Below are positions 22,812 to 31,387 of a stretch of DNA of 37,643 bases, piece after piece (within the stretch, counting starts at the first letter, position 1; every line of letters starts with the position of its first letter). The notes beneath the pieces are model-generated. The model saw nothing but the letters and a program-made list of their open reading frames with translations, was not told the DNA's origin and did not search any database. Made by a program: the position numbers and the translations under genes. Source of the stretch: Caldibacillus thermoamylovorans (lineage in GTDB: Bacteria > Bacillota > Bacilli > Bacillales > Caldibacillaceae). Where the stretch lies: assembly GCF_000751775.1 (NCBI RefSeq), contig NZ_CCRF01000101.1:1-37643 (forward strand). The letters are read 5' to 3'.

Positions 22812-23807
22812 ATGAATCACTTACTTCAAGTTGAAAACATGAAAGTAGAATTCCGGACAGCGAAAGGACCGTTAACCGCTGTTCGGTCCATCTCCTTCCA
22901 TGTTGATAAAGGAGAAACATTATGTATTGTTGGAGAATCCGGTTGTGGGAAAAGTATCACTTCTTTATCCATCATGGGACTTCTCCCGCAGAACGGAAAT
23001 ATTGTGGAAGGTTCAATAAAGCTCGAAAATGATAAGTTGGTCGGGTTGACCGATGAACAATTGCAATCCTATCGTGGGAATAAAATATCAATGATTTTCC
23101 AAGAACCTATGACGGCATTAAACCCGGTTTTCACAATTGGCTACCAGCTTCAAGAACCGCTTTTAATCCATAAAAAAATATCGAAAAAGGAAGCAAAACA
23201 AGCAAGTATTGAGCTATTAAGAAAGGTCGGGATTCCAAACCCCGAAGAAAAAATTAATCAATATCCTCACCAGCTTAGTGGCGGGATGAGACAAAGGGTT
23301 ATGATTGCCATGGCTCTCGCTTGTGAACCATTATTATTAATTGCTGATGAACCAACAACTGCCCTCGATGTTACCATTCAAGCGCAAATATTGGACTTGA
23401 TTGAAGAATTAAAAGAACAAATGGGCATGGGCGTTATATTTGTAACCCATGATATGGGGGTTGTTGCTGAAATAGCCGATCGGGTAATGGTTATGTATGC
23501 TGGTGAAGTTGTCGAGATGAGTGATGCCCAAACAATATTTGCGAATCCGAAACATCCATACACACAAGGACTACTGGCTGCAGTTCCTGATGTTGAAGCG
23601 GATGCCCATGAATTGAACGTGATCCCGGGATCGATGCCGAATTTAGATGAAAAAATAGAAGGATGTCGCTTCCATCCGCGTTGCCCATTTGCAACGGATA
23701 TTTGCCGACAAAAAAATCCGCCGACATTTAAAATATCTGAAAACCAAGAAGTAAAATGTTGGCTTCAGGAGGCGAAAATGCACATTGAATCAGCTGCCAC
23801 TTCTTGA
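22812..23807 (+). CDS. Peptide ABC transporter ATPase (DppD/OppD type)
   Basis: A 331-aa ATP-binding subunit with Walker A GESGCGKS (41-48), Q-loop Gln97, signature LSGGMRQR (155-162), Walker B ending in Asp179-Glu180 and H-loop His213. The C-terminal extension has the HPYTQGLL motif and the cysteine pattern [14 protein letters not shown], typical of the oligopeptide/dipeptide ATPases and reported to hold an iron-sulfur cluster in some homologues. It begins 9 bp after the binding-protein gene and overlaps the next ATPase gene. Confidence 0.94.
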   Translation: MNHLLQVENMKVEFRTAKGPLTAVRSISFHVDKGETLCIVGESGCGKSITSLSIMGLLPQNGNIVEGSIKLENDKLVGLTDEQLQSYRGNKISMIFQEPMTALNPVFTIGYQLQEPLLIHKKISKKEAKQASIELLRKVGIPNPEEKINQYPHQLSGGMRQRVMIAMALACEPLLLIADEPTTALDVTIQAQILDLIEELKEQMGMGVIFVTHDMGVVAEIADRVMVMYAGEVVEMSDAQTIFANPKHPYTQGLLAAVPDVEADAHELNVIPGSMPNLDEKIEGCRFHPRCPFATDICRQKNPPTFKISENQEVKCWLQEAKMHIESAATS

Positions 23808-24753
23808 GATAAAGGGGTTAAAAACATTTTATCCAATCAAAAAAGGCATTTTAAAGCGTACAAAAGCCTATGTCAAAGCTGTTAATGATATAGATATCAC
23901 CATATATGAGGGAGAAACACTCGGTGTCGTTGGAGAATCCGGTTGCGGCAAGTCAACACTTGGTCGTACCGTTCTTGGATTGGAAAGAAAAACAGGCGGC
24001 AATATCCGCTTTCGTGACGAAGAAATCGGTAATTTATCCGACAGCCAACTTAAAAAATATAAAAAACATATGCAAATGATCTTCCAAGATCCTTTTGCAT
24101 CACTGGATCCTCGACAAAGAATCGGTGACGCTTTAGAAGAGGTATTTATTATCCATACAAATTTATCAAAAAACGAACGAGTCCAAAGGGTTAAAGAACT
24201 TTTAGTAGAGGTCGGATTGAAAAAGGAGCATTACGATCGTTTTCCACACGAGTTTAGTGGCGGTCAGCGACAAAGAATCGGGATTGCTAGAGCGATTGCA
24301 CTCAATCCATCCTTAGTTATTTGTGACGAAGCGGTTTCTGCCTTGGATGTATCCGTTCAAGCACAAATTATTAAACTTTTACTGGAACTGCAAGAAAAAC
24401 ATCATTTGACATACATGTTTATTTCTCATGATTTAAGTGTCGTCCGTCATATTAGCGACCGTGTATTGGTCATGTACTTAGGTACAACTGCCGAACTAGG
24501 TACATCGGATCAAATCTATCGAAATCCGTTGCATCCCTACACAAAAGCTTTACTTTCCTCAATCCCTCGACCAATCCCGGGGAAAAACAAGGAAAGAATC
24601 AAGCTTGAAGGTGAAATTCCAAGTGCATCCAATTATCCAACCGGTTGCCCATTTCACACTCGTTGCCCATTAGCCACTGAACAGTGCAAAGTAACTCGTC
24701 CGGAATGGCGAGAAGTTGAAGAAGGACATTTTGTCGCCTGTCATGAAGTATGA
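23785..24753 (+). CDS. Peptide ABC transporter ATPase (DppF/OppF type)
   Basis: A 322-aa partner ATPase with Walker [10 protein letters not shown] (50-58), signature FSGGQRQRIG, Walker B LVICDEAVSALD (Asp181-Glu182) and C-terminal HPYTKALL and CPFHTRCPLATEQC motifs. The start is TTG at 23785, 23 bp inside the preceding gene. AGGAGG lies twelve bases upstream, somewhat far, but no better in-frame codon exists. It heterodimerises with the preceding ATPase. The operon ends in a terminator 18 bp later. Confidence 0.92.
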   Translation: MNQLPLLEIKGLKTFYPIKKGILKRTKAYVKAVNDIDITIYEGETLGVVGESGCGKSTLGRTVLGLERKTGGNIRFRDEEIGNLSDSQLKKYKKHMQMIFQDPFASLDPRQRIGDALEEVFIIHTNLSKNERVQRVKELLVEVGLKKEHYDRFPHEFSGGQRQRIGIARAIALNPSLVICDEAVSALDVSVQAQIIKLLLELQEKHHLTYMFISHDLSVVRHISDRVLVMYLGTTAELGTSDQIYRNPLHPYTKALLSSIPRPIPGKNKERIKLEGEIPSASNYPTGCPFHTRCPLATEQCKVTRPEWREVEEGHFVACHEV

Positions 24754-24770
24754 CTGATTGATAAAATAAG

Positions 24771-24812
24771 AAAACCCAGGAATGTGGAAAATTCATCATT
24801 TCTGGGTTTTTT
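24771..24812. terminator. Bidirectional terminator between the transporter operon and upp
   Basis: AAAACCCAG (24771-24779) pairs with CTGGGTTTT (24802-24810), followed by more T on the plus strand. The complement also ends in a T-rich run, so it can serve the convergent upp gene as well. Confidence 0.88.
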
Positions 24813-24856
24813 AAACACAACTTGATTTTAAGGCTCCTAGATGACTTTACAACAGT

Positions 24857-25486
24857 TTATTTCGTCCCGAACAACCGGTCTCCGGCATCTCCCAAGCCCG
24901 GGATAATGTACCCTTTTTCATTCAGTCTTTCATCAAGGGCAGCGATGTAAATATCGACATCCGGATGGGCTTCTTCCAATGCTTTCAATCCTTCCGGTGC
25001 GGCAATGAGACACATAAAAATAATATGTTTCGCCCCGCGTTTTTTCAAACTGTTAATCGCTTCGACAGCTGATCCGCCTGTAGCCAGCATCGGATCCACA
25101 ACAATGAAGTCCCGATCTTCAATGTCTGAAGGAAATTTCACATAGTATTCCACCGGTTTTAATGTTTCCGGATCGCGGTATAAACCGACATGTCCGACTT
25201 TTGCGGCAGGAATTAATTTTAATATCCCGTCAACCATACCCATTCCTGCACGTAAAATCGGAACAATCCCTAATTTTTTTCCTGATAGTACTTTTGCTTT
25301 TGTTTTTGCAACCGGCGTTTCAATCTCGATTTCATCCAAGGGCAAGTCTCTTGTTGCTTCAAAAGCCATTAATGTCGCAATTTCGTCAACCAATTCACGA
25401 AATTCTTTGGTCCCGGTTTCTTTTTTTCGTATGTATGTAAGCTTATGTTGGATTAAAGGATGGTCAAAAACGTAAACTTTTCCCAT
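24857..25486 (-). CDS. upp: Uracil phosphoribosyltransferase
   Basis: A 209-aa salvage enzyme that makes UMP from uracil and PRPP. The PRPP-binding loop [15 protein letters not shown] and the C-terminal uracil-binding [17 protein letters not shown] are clear. The open frame runs 13 codons further upstream, but the ATG at 25486 follows AAAGGGG and gives exactly the length of the B. subtilis protein. In B. subtilis upp lies next to atpI; here more than 13 kb separates them. Confidence 0.96.
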   Translation of the reverse strand: MGKVYVFDHPLIQHKLTYIRKKETGTKEFRELVDEIATLMAFEATRDLPLDEIEIETPVAKTKAKVLSGKKLGIVPILRAGMGMVDGILKLIPAAKVGHVGLYRDPETLKPVEYYVKFPSDIEDRDFIVVDPMLATGGSAVEAINSLKKRGAKHIIFMCLIAAPEGLKALEEAHPDVDIYIAALDERLNEKGYIIPGLGDAGDRLFGTK

Positions 25487-25538
25487 AGAAAACAGCCCCT
25501 TTTTAGATTTTAAATTTTCCTGCATACGGACTCGCTTT

Positions 25539-25567
25539 ATTTTACAAAAAAATACAAAGTTCTACAA
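25539..25567 (-). promoter_or_regulatory. Probable sigma-A promoter of upp
   Basis: On the minus strand TTGTAG (25562-25567) and TAAAAT (25539-25544) are separated by 17 bp, giving a leader of about 45 nt. Confidence 0.55.
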
Positions 25568-25727
25568 TTCCTTCTTTATCTTATCATATTAGTTAAGCAT
25601 TTGTCTTGTTCAGATTAGCACAATTATATGTATGTGTATAATTATTTTTCCTAATAAAATCTTTCACTAATCTTGGAAAATTATTTTACTCATATTAACT
25701 CAATTTAACTTTTCTACGATAAATTGC

Positions 25728-25755
25728 CAAAATGAAAGCCCCCTATTCGGAGGCT
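25728..25755 (-). terminator. Intrinsic terminator of glyA
   Basis: A 7-bp stem AGCCTCC/GGGGGCT (one G-U) with a 5-nt loop lies 28 bp after the glyA stop and is followed by TTTCATTTT on the minus strand. Confidence 0.75.
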
Positions 25756-25782
25756 GAATATAAGAAGTGATTTATTAATTTT

Positions 25783-27042
25783 TTAGGATTCGTTTTCCTG
25801 AACAACATTAACATACAATGGACGTTTTTCTGTTAACGCCTGAACACGTCCCCGGGAAGTTTCCAAAACAGCTTGATCTTGATAATTTTTTAAGGTTGTT
25901 GCAATGATTTTGGCCACTTCGACCATATCTTCTTTCGTAAAACCGCGTGAAGTAACTGCTGCCGAACCGAGGCGAATACCACTTGTTACATTCGGGCTTT
26001 CCGGATCATAAGGAATCGTATTTTTGTTGCATGTGATCCCAATTTCATCCAATACTTTTTCCGCAACATTTCCGGTTAATCCGAGTGACCGCAAGTCGAC
26101 GAGTAAAAGATGATTATCCGTACCGCCGGAAACAAGTCTTAACCCTTCTTCCACCAATGTTTCACCGAGTTGTTTTGCATTTGTGACTACGTTTTCGATG
26201 TATGTTTTAAACTCCGGTTGCAATGCTTCACCAAGGGCTACCGCTTTAGCCGCAATTACATGCATCAACGGACCGCCTTGTATCCCCGGGAAAATTGCCT
26301 TATCGATTTGTTTTGCATATTTTTCTTTGCAAAGAATCATTCCGCCCCGTGGTCCGCGCAAAGTTTTATGTGTGGTCGTCGTGACAAAATCCGCATAAGG
26401 AACCGGATTAGGGTGAAGTCCGACAGCAACAAGGCCGGCGATGTGAGCCATATCCACCATGAAATAGGCACCAACTTCATCCGCAATTTCGCGGAACTTG
26501 TTAAAATCGATGACCCGCGGGTAAGCACTGGCACCGGCGACAATTAATTTCGGTTTATGGGTCCGGGCTTTTTCTAATACATCGTTATAATCAATTGTTT
26601 CCGTTTTTTCATCGACACCATAATCGACAAAATGATATTGTTTCCCGCTAAAATTTACCCGGCTACCGTGAGTGAGATGGCCTCCGTGGGATAGATTCAT
26701 ACCAAGAACCGTATCACCCGGCTGTAAAACAGAAAAATAGACAGCCATGTTTGCTTGTGCTCCGGAATGTGGTTGAACGTTGGCATGTTCCGCTCCAAAA
26801 ATTTGTTTCGCCCGATCCCTCGCTAAGTCTTCCACAACATCAACATATTCACAGCCACCATAATACCGTTTCCCCGGATACCCTTCCGCATATTTGTTCG
26901 TTAAAACAGATCCTTGGGCTTCCATAACCGCTTCAGAAACAAAGTTTTCAGAAGCAATTAACTCAATTTTGATTTGTTGTCTTTTTAACTCATCCTGAAT
27001 TGCTTGAAAAACAGCCGGGTCTTGCTTAGCAATATGACTCAT
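25783..27042 (-). CDS. glyA: Serine hydroxymethyltransferase
   Basis: A 419-aa PLP enzyme that interconverts serine and glycine and charges tetrahydrofolate with a one-carbon unit. The PLP lysine is Lys226 in [20 protein letters not shown] (31-36), [13 protein letters not shown] (51-63) and the HSGAQAN segment (92-98) are family marks. The frame extends 19 codons upstream, but the ATG at 27042 follows GGAAGGGG and matches the family start. In B. subtilis this gene belongs to the purine regulon; here a CCGAA core overlaps the putative -35, which is only suggestive. Confidence 0.96.
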   Translation of the reverse strand: MSHIAKQDPAVFQAIQDELKRQQIKIELIASENFVSEAVMEAQGSVLTNKYAEGYPGKRYYGGCEYVDVVEDLARDRAKQIFGAEHANVQPHSGAQANMAVYFSVLQPGDTVLGMNLSHGGHLTHGSRVNFSGKQYHFVDYGVDEKTETIDYNDVLEKARTHKPKLIVAGASAYPRVIDFNKFREIADEVGAYFMVDMAHIAGLVAVGLHPNPVPYADFVTTTTHKTLRGPRGGMILCKEKYAKQIDKAIFPGIQGGPLMHVIAAKAVALGEALQPEFKTYIENVVTNAKQLGETLVEEGLRLVSGGTDNHLLLVDLRSLGLTGNVAEKVLDEIGITCNKNTIPYDPESPNVTSGIRLGSAAVTSRGFTKEDMVEVAKIIATTLKNYQDQAVLETSRGRVQALTEKRPLYVNVVQENES

Positions 27043-27096
27043 TTTCTTTATCCCCTTCCAGTTGTTTTCGATTTGCCGTTTGGCGATTTCATTTTT

Positions 27097-27183
27097 CACC
27101 TTTTGCCAAAAATATGAATCGTACCCAAAAGGGTTTTAAGGAAAATACTTCGTTCATACTTTGAGCAAAGGCTTTTGGCGGTG
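27097..27183 (-). other. Structured segment in the glyA leader
   Basis: CACC (27097-27100) and GCCAAAA (27105-27111) pair with TTTTGGC (27173-27179) and GGTG (27180-27183) around a 4-nt bulge. Within it TATGAA (27113-27118) pairs with TTCATA (27153-27158). It would lie in the 5' untranslated region if the promoter near 27240 is used. No known riboswitch is recognised. Confidence 0.35.
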
Positions 27184-27235
27184 AACCAAAAATATGTACA
27201 TATTACGAAATTAGAAAAAATTTGAATGCTCTATT

Positions 27236-27263
27236 ATTGTAACATGTTTTTTGATATTCGGAA
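27236..27263 (-). promoter_or_regulatory. Possible glyA promoter with extended -10
   Basis: On the minus strand TGTTACAAT gives a TG-extended -10 (TACAAT at 27236-27241). A weak -35 TTCCGA lies at 27258-27263, with a 16-bp spacer. Confidence 0.45.
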
Positions 27264-27319
27264 ACTATCTATTTTTTACAGAAATTCTACACTGAATGTT
27301 CGTGTTTTGGGAAAATATA

Positions 27320-27372
27320 TGCAAAGGGTCGCTGCTCTTTAGGAAAAAATATTCCGTTATGAGCAGGACCCT
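27320..27372 (-). terminator. Probable terminator of ywlG
   Basis: GGGTC-CTGCTC pairs with GAGCAG-GACCC (27361-27371 and 27326-27337, one bulged base) about 16 bp after the ywlG stop. It is followed on the minus strand by a moderately T-rich tail. The loop is long (23 nt). Confidence 0.6.
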
Positions 27373-27387
27373 GATTTTAAAAACTAT

Positions 27388-27963
27388 TTATGTTAGGCAA
27401 GTGGAATCGTCATGATCTAATTGATATACGGCCCTTTCCCCTCCGATTAGTTTTGGTCTTGTTTTTGCAAGGGTGACATGAGCACTGCCAATTTGGTTTC
27501 TCGAAACTCGTACCGGAACAGCGACGTGTTTCAAGTGCATCCCTATAAAAGTGTCCCCGATATCAATTCCAAAATCTGCTTTTATCTGTTCAACAACGAC
27601 CGGATCGGAACATTGCCGATAAGCATAGGCCGCCATTGACCCACCTGCTTTTGGAACGGGGATGACTGAAACTTCCTCCAATCCATGACGTTCCGCTGTC
27701 AAACGTTCGACTACCAACGCTCGGTTTAAGTGCTCACAACATTGGAAGGCAAGGCTGACCCCTGTCGAATCGGCAAATCGCTTACATTCCTGATAAATCA
27801 TTTCTGCTACATCGATTGATCCTTTCGTGCCAATGGTTTTCCCGATGATTTCAGAAGTTGAACAGCCTACGACAAGAATTTGATTTTTCTTTACATCGAT
27901 TTTCTCGGCAAACTCTGAAAAAATTTGCTTAGCCTCTTCCCTCCATTGTTCGATCCGTTCCAC
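27388..27963 (-). CDS. ywlG: YwlG family (UPF0340, TIGR01440) conserved protein
   Basis: A protein of about 191 aa of the UPF0340 family, with no established function. Strongly conserved segments seen here are VVGCSTSEIIGKTIGTKGS near the N-terminus and FQCCEHLNRALV in the middle, then a glycine-rich PKAGGSMAAYAY and a C-terminal RPKLIGGERAVY. I chose the GTG at 27963, eight bases after GAGGTGA; a GTG four codons earlier (27975) overlaps that ribosome site. Its place between glyA and rpiB is the normal bacillar order. Confidence 0.88.
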   Translation of the reverse strand: MERIEQWREEAKQIFSEFAEKIDVKKNQILVVGCSTSEIIGKTIGTKGSIDVAEMIYQECKRFADSTGVSLAFQCCEHLNRALVVERLTAERHGLEEVSVIPVPKAGGSMAAYAYRQCSDPVVVEQIKADFGIDIGDTFIGMHLKHVAVPVRVSRNQIGSAHVTLAKTRPKLIGGERAVYQLDHDDSTCLT

Positions 27964-28055
27964 TCTTTCGTTCACCTCATACTTTTCATACTATCTAGAA
28001 AATAGCATTTTAAAAACAATGGGTTTACTTAAAAATGTGTAATTCCGGTCCCATC

Positions 28056-28496
28056 TTATTTATTTTCATATTCATCAATTTTTCCGATACGTCTTTGATG
28101 TCTTCCTCCGAGAAATTCAGTTGTTAACCATGTTTTTGCAATCTCACGGGCCAGTCCCGGGCCGATAACCCGTTCACCCATAGCCAAAATATTTGTATCA
28201 TTATGTTCACGGGTTGCTTTTGCACTAAAAACATCATGACAAAGCGCACAGCGGATGCCTTTGACTTTATTCGCTGCAATACTCATACCGATTCCTGTTC
28301 CACAAATGAGAATGGCCCGGTCAAATTCCCCGTTTGCCACTTTTTCCGCAACAGGTAGGGCATAGTCCGGATAATCAACCGATGTTTCACAATCGCAACC
28401 GAAATCTTCATATTCAATTCCAAGCTCTTCCAATAAACTTACGATTTCACCTTTCAGATGGACACCGCCATGATCTGCTGCAACGGCTACCTTCAT
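28056..28496 (-). CDS. rpiB: Ribose-5-phosphate isomerase B
   Basis: A 146-aa RpiB/LacAB-family isomerase linking ribose 5-phosphate and ribulose 5-phosphate. Visible are AADHGG (6-11), the active-site Cys65 in ICGTGIGMSIAANK, and His98 in AKATREHND. The ATG at 28496 follows GAGGTGA by five bases; a GTG three codons upstream lies on the ribosome site. Members of the family can also act on allose 6-phosphate, but the context supports the pentose phosphate role. Confidence 0.94.
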   Translation of the reverse strand: MKVAVAADHGGVHLKGEIVSLLEELGIEYEDFGCDCETSVDYPDYALPVAEKVANGEFDRAILICGTGIGMSIAANKVKGIRCALCHDVFSAKATREHNDTNILAMGERVIGPGLAREIAKTWLTTEFLGGRHQRRIGKIDEYENK

Positions 28497-28715
28497 CCTT
28501 ATCACCTCTACTATTCGTGTATGTACCTTCTAGTATGAATCTATATCTTCATTTTATCACAATTGAAAAAATCCGGTATACTTACAGGCTTGGAAAACCA
28601 AGGGCTACAAAAAGGGAGGACGCCTGAACCTAAAATTTCCACCGGTATTTTATGCTTTTTTTAAAAAATATTTAAAAAAGATAAGTTGGTGACGCCATAA
28701 TTTTGTCTACCATAT

Positions 28716-28747
28716 TAAAAAAAGGGAAACGATTTTTGTTTCCCTTT
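28716..28747 (-). terminator. Intrinsic terminator of the chemoreceptor gene
   Basis: A perfect 10-bp stem AAAGGGAAAC/GTTTCCCTTT (28738-28747 with 28721-28730, 7-nt loop) is followed by a T run on the minus strand. Confidence 0.92.
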
Positions 28748-28779
28748 CGTATTGTTCGGTCGCATCGTCATTGTAACAT

Positions 28780-30072
28780 TTATACGATTTTAAATTGTGT
28801 TATCGTTTCTTTCAATTTATTGGCCAGTTCTTTTAATTCAACTGCAATTTCTTCTACATTAGTAATTACAGATGTTTGTTCCTGGGTTGAAGCGGCCACT
28901 TCCTCAGCACCCGCTGAGGTCTCTTCGGCAATGGCTGATACTTCCTGAGATTGGATTGATGTATTGTGAATACTGGTCATTTGTTGGTCAACTAATACGG
29001 AAATATTTTTCACGGCCTCGGCAACTTGATAAATCTTTGCTGTCATATCTTCCATCATTTGATTTGTACCGGCCCCTTTAGCTACTTCTTGATCGACGGA
29101 TTCGACCTGACCGGAAATTTGGTTTAGAACTTGTTTCACTTCATTTTGAATATTATTTAAAAGTTCGGAAATTCCATGAACCGCTTTGGCACTCTCATCT
29201 GCTAAATTCCGAACTTCTTCTGCAACAACCGCAAAACCTCGGCCATGTTCACCGGCACGTGCCGCTTCAATTGAGGCATTCAGTGCCAACAAATTCGTCT
29301 GGTTGGCAATATCCCCGACAAGATGAATGATTTGTTCCACCTGTTCCGCATTTTTAGCCAAGCGATGAACCGATTCCAATGACTCTTTATTAGCCAGAGC
29401 CAAGTCTTCAATCCCGGTGATGAGTGAAGAAATAGCTTGTCTGCTTTTTTGCAAAACATCAAGCATTTCATTCGATTCTTTTTCAGAGTTTTTCGCTTTT
29501 GTCTGCACTTCCATCGCGATTTTTATCACATCTTCAATTGACTCTGCCGTGTTTTGAATTGACTCAGCGGAATTCTCAGCACCCTTTGATATTTCTGTAA
29601 TGGTCTTTGCAATATTTTCGGCTTGTTCCGTTGCTTTTCTTGATTCTCGTGAAATTAAAAGCACTTTTTCATTGGTTTCAGAAAAATTATTCTCAATCTG
29701 CCTAACCATTTTGCGCAAGTTTTCAAGCATATAGTTAAACGCTAATCCGACAGCCCGAATTTCATCATCTGATTTGGAAACCTTTACATCTTTTGTAATA
29801 TCTCCACTTGCCGCTTGCATGGCAGCCTGCTCTAAATCTTTTAACGGACGAACAATAAAAAATGCCGCCAAAAAAGCTAATATACCTGACCAAATAATTC
29901 CGAGAGCTAATGTTCCAATTGTGAAGACAAACTGATTAATGATATTTTCAAAGAATAAGGGGTAAAGAATATAAATAAAAAAAGCACTTGTTGAGTAAGT
30001 AATCAATGCCAGTAATGTTGTAAACCAGACTAGCTTTTTGCGGAGACTAAATTTATATTTTTTTCTGTTCAT
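28780..30072 (-). CDS. Methyl-accepting chemotaxis protein without an extracellular sensor domain
   Basis: A 430-aa signalling protein. Two transmembrane helices (about 14-36 and 47-70) are joined by a very short outer loop, so there is no extracellular ligand domain. A HAMP linker follows (about 71-123), then a long coiled-coil signalling domain whose hairpin tip carries the highly conserved IANQTNLLALNASIEAARAG and GFAVVAEEVRNLA. It should couple to CheW/CheA and may sense a membrane or cytoplasmic signal. The start ATG has a GGGGAGGAG ribosome site. I do not recall a receptor at this place in B. subtilis. Confidence 0.92.
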   Translation of the reverse strand: MNRKKYKFSLRKKLVWFTTLLALITYSTSAFFIYILYPLFFENIINQFVFTIGTLALGIIWSGILAFLAAFFIVRPLKDLEQAAMQAASGDITKDVKVSKSDDEIRAVGLAFNYMLENLRKMVRQIENNFSETNEKVLLISRESRKATEQAENIAKTITEISKGAENSAESIQNTAESIEDVIKIAMEVQTKAKNSEKESNEMLDVLQKSRQAISSLITGIEDLALANKESLESVHRLAKNAEQVEQIIHLVGDIANQTNLLALNASIEAARAGEHGRGFAVVAEEVRNLADESAKAVHGISELLNNIQNEVKQVLNQISGQVESVDQEVAKGAGTNQMMEDMTAKIYQVAEAVKNISVLVDQQMTSIHNTSIQSQEVSAIAEETSAGAEEVAASTQEQTSVITNVEEIAVELKELANKLKETITQFKIV

Positions 30073-30115
30073 GTGCTCCTCCCCTTTGAAGACATTGATA
30101 ATTTATTTTATACAC

Positions 30116-30547
30116 CTAATGCAATTGATCCTCCAGCTTTGTGATTAAGTCATATAATTCCTGGTATGTACGTCGATATGTATCAATAGAACCGCCATAC
30201 GGATCACTGACATCCATTCCATCTGCCTTAACAAATTCTTTTAAAGAAAAAACTTTATGTCGTAAATCGGGATATTGACCAACGATATAATCTTTGTGGG
30301 ATTTCGTCATCGTCAAAATAAGATCCGCCCAATCGGCAACTTCCTTTGTAAATGGAGTGGATTGGTGTTGGTGGACTATGTCATTTTCTTGTAAAACTTC
30401 TTTTGCAAACGGCGAAATGTCAGATCCTTGTACAGCAAAAAGTCCTGCTGATTTGACTTCCAGGTTTTTATCAAGCTTTCTTGCAATTGCCTCTGCCATT
30501 GGACTTCTACATGTATTCCCGGTACAAATAAATAATATTTTTTTCAT
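30116..30547 (-). CDS. ywlE: Protein-arginine phosphatase, low-molecular-weight PTP family
   Basis: A 143-aa phosphatase with the P-loop CTGNTCRS at residues 8-15. The Thr at position 12, in place of the Ile of tyrosine phosphatases, is the residue known to give phosphoarginine specificity in YwlE. The acid Asp is in SDPYGGSIDTY near the C-terminus. It opposes the arginine kinase McsB in the ClpCP degradation and stress pathway. ATG at 30547 follows GGGGG by seven bases; a TTG two codons upstream is less likely. Confidence 0.93.
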   Translation of the reverse strand: MKKILFICTGNTCRSPMAEAIARKLDKNLEVKSAGLFAVQGSDISPFAKEVLQENDIVHQHQSTPFTKEVADWADLILTMTKSHKDYIVGQYPDLRHKVFSLKEFVKADGMDVSDPYGGSIDTYRRTYQELYDLITKLEDQLH

Positions 30548-30635
30548 ATCCAATCCCCCTATTTTATTATACGAGAATGGTGTTCATATTAAAAGTTTTT
30601 TGCAGGAAGGCTGAAGTGAGAGAATAGTTTCATAT

Positions 30636-31190
30636 TTAAAAAGGAAAGATTAGTTTAATACCAAAGAATAAAAGAATGGAACCGCCAAAAGCTTCACTGT
30701 ATTGACCAATAATTCCTTTCATTTTACGGCCTAACAATAGTCCGGCCCATGTTAAAATAGTTGCAAAAAAGCCGAATAACGTTATTGCAGTTAGAGTCTT
30801 GGCACCGAAAATTCCCAGCGTTAATCCTAAAGAGAAACTATCCAAACTGACACTGATGGCAAATAAAAATAAGCCGATACCAATCGGTTTAAAACTTCTT
30901 TTTTCATCATTTTTAAAACCGGACATAAACATATGGAAACCAATGAGGATCAATAATATCCCACCGGCATACGTGGCAAGTGCTCCAAATTGTTCGGATA
31001 AAAAATTCCCGGTCAGCATTCCAATCAACGGCATCCAGATATGAAATAACCCGACAGTCAGGCCAATTTTTACAATTTGTTTTAACCTTATCGAGGCCAT
31101 TCCCATACCTAAGCTAACTGAGAATGCATCCATCCCCAACGCAAAAGCCATCAACGACAGTGTAAATACTTCACCTGTAACAGTAGACAT
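30636..31190 (-). CDS. mntP: Manganese efflux pump MntP
   Basis: A 184-aa six-helix membrane protein of the MntP (DUF204) family. The two halves carry matching motifs, LGMDAFSVSLGMG (about 18-30) and SLDSFSLGLTLG (about 114-125), whose aspartates are needed for Mn export in homologues. It corresponds to B. subtilis YwlD. ATG at 31190 follows AGGGGG. The 197-bp upstream gap has an unrecognised hairpin-bearing segment that might regulate it. Confidence 0.92.
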   Translation of the reverse strand: MSTVTGEVFTLSLMAFALGMDAFSVSLGMGMASIRLKQIVKIGLTVGLFHIWMPLIGMLTGNFLSEQFGALATYAGGILLILIGFHMFMSGFKNDEKRSFKPIGIGLFLFAISVSLDSFSLGLTLGIFGAKTLTAITLFGFFATILTWAGLLLGRKMKGIIGQYSEAFGGSILLFFGIKLIFPF

Positions 31191-31387
31191 GTAATTCCCC
31201 CTACCCAGAACGTACTCTTGGACTAGCTTTTATAAACATATGCAGGTTTTTGGGGGAATAGACATGCTTTTCATCGCGACTTTCTCTTGGACAAAACAGC
31301 TCATATTTCGGGGAACTGCTACGGAGGGAAAGCCGCGCTAATGGACAGTTTTGACGAAAAACAGGCTCATACTATCTATAAAGTTAA
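31191..31387 (-). other. GC-richer structured gap upstream of mntP
   Basis: On the minus strand CAGTTC pairs with GAGCTG (31313-31318 with 31297-31302; one G-U), and CGG/CCG flank CTTTCCCT just before it. Two similar stretches, GGACA...CAGCTCATA and GGACA...CAGGCTCATA, flank the core. It does not match the yybP-ykoY manganese riboswitch consensus that I remember. Confidence 0.35.

Noticed and set aside
11899-24753. Prophage or integrative element
   Set aside because: No integrase, transposase, phage structural gene, tRNA or clear attachment repeats were seen; the block contains metabolic and transport genes only.
28334-28627. 97-aa plus-strand frame antisense to rpiB
   Set aside because: It lies mostly opposite a clear rpiB gene and has no ribosome site or family signature.
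31191-31387. yybP-ykoY manganese riboswitch ahead of mntP
   Set aside because: The conserved loop sequences of that riboswitch are not seen on the mntP sense strand.
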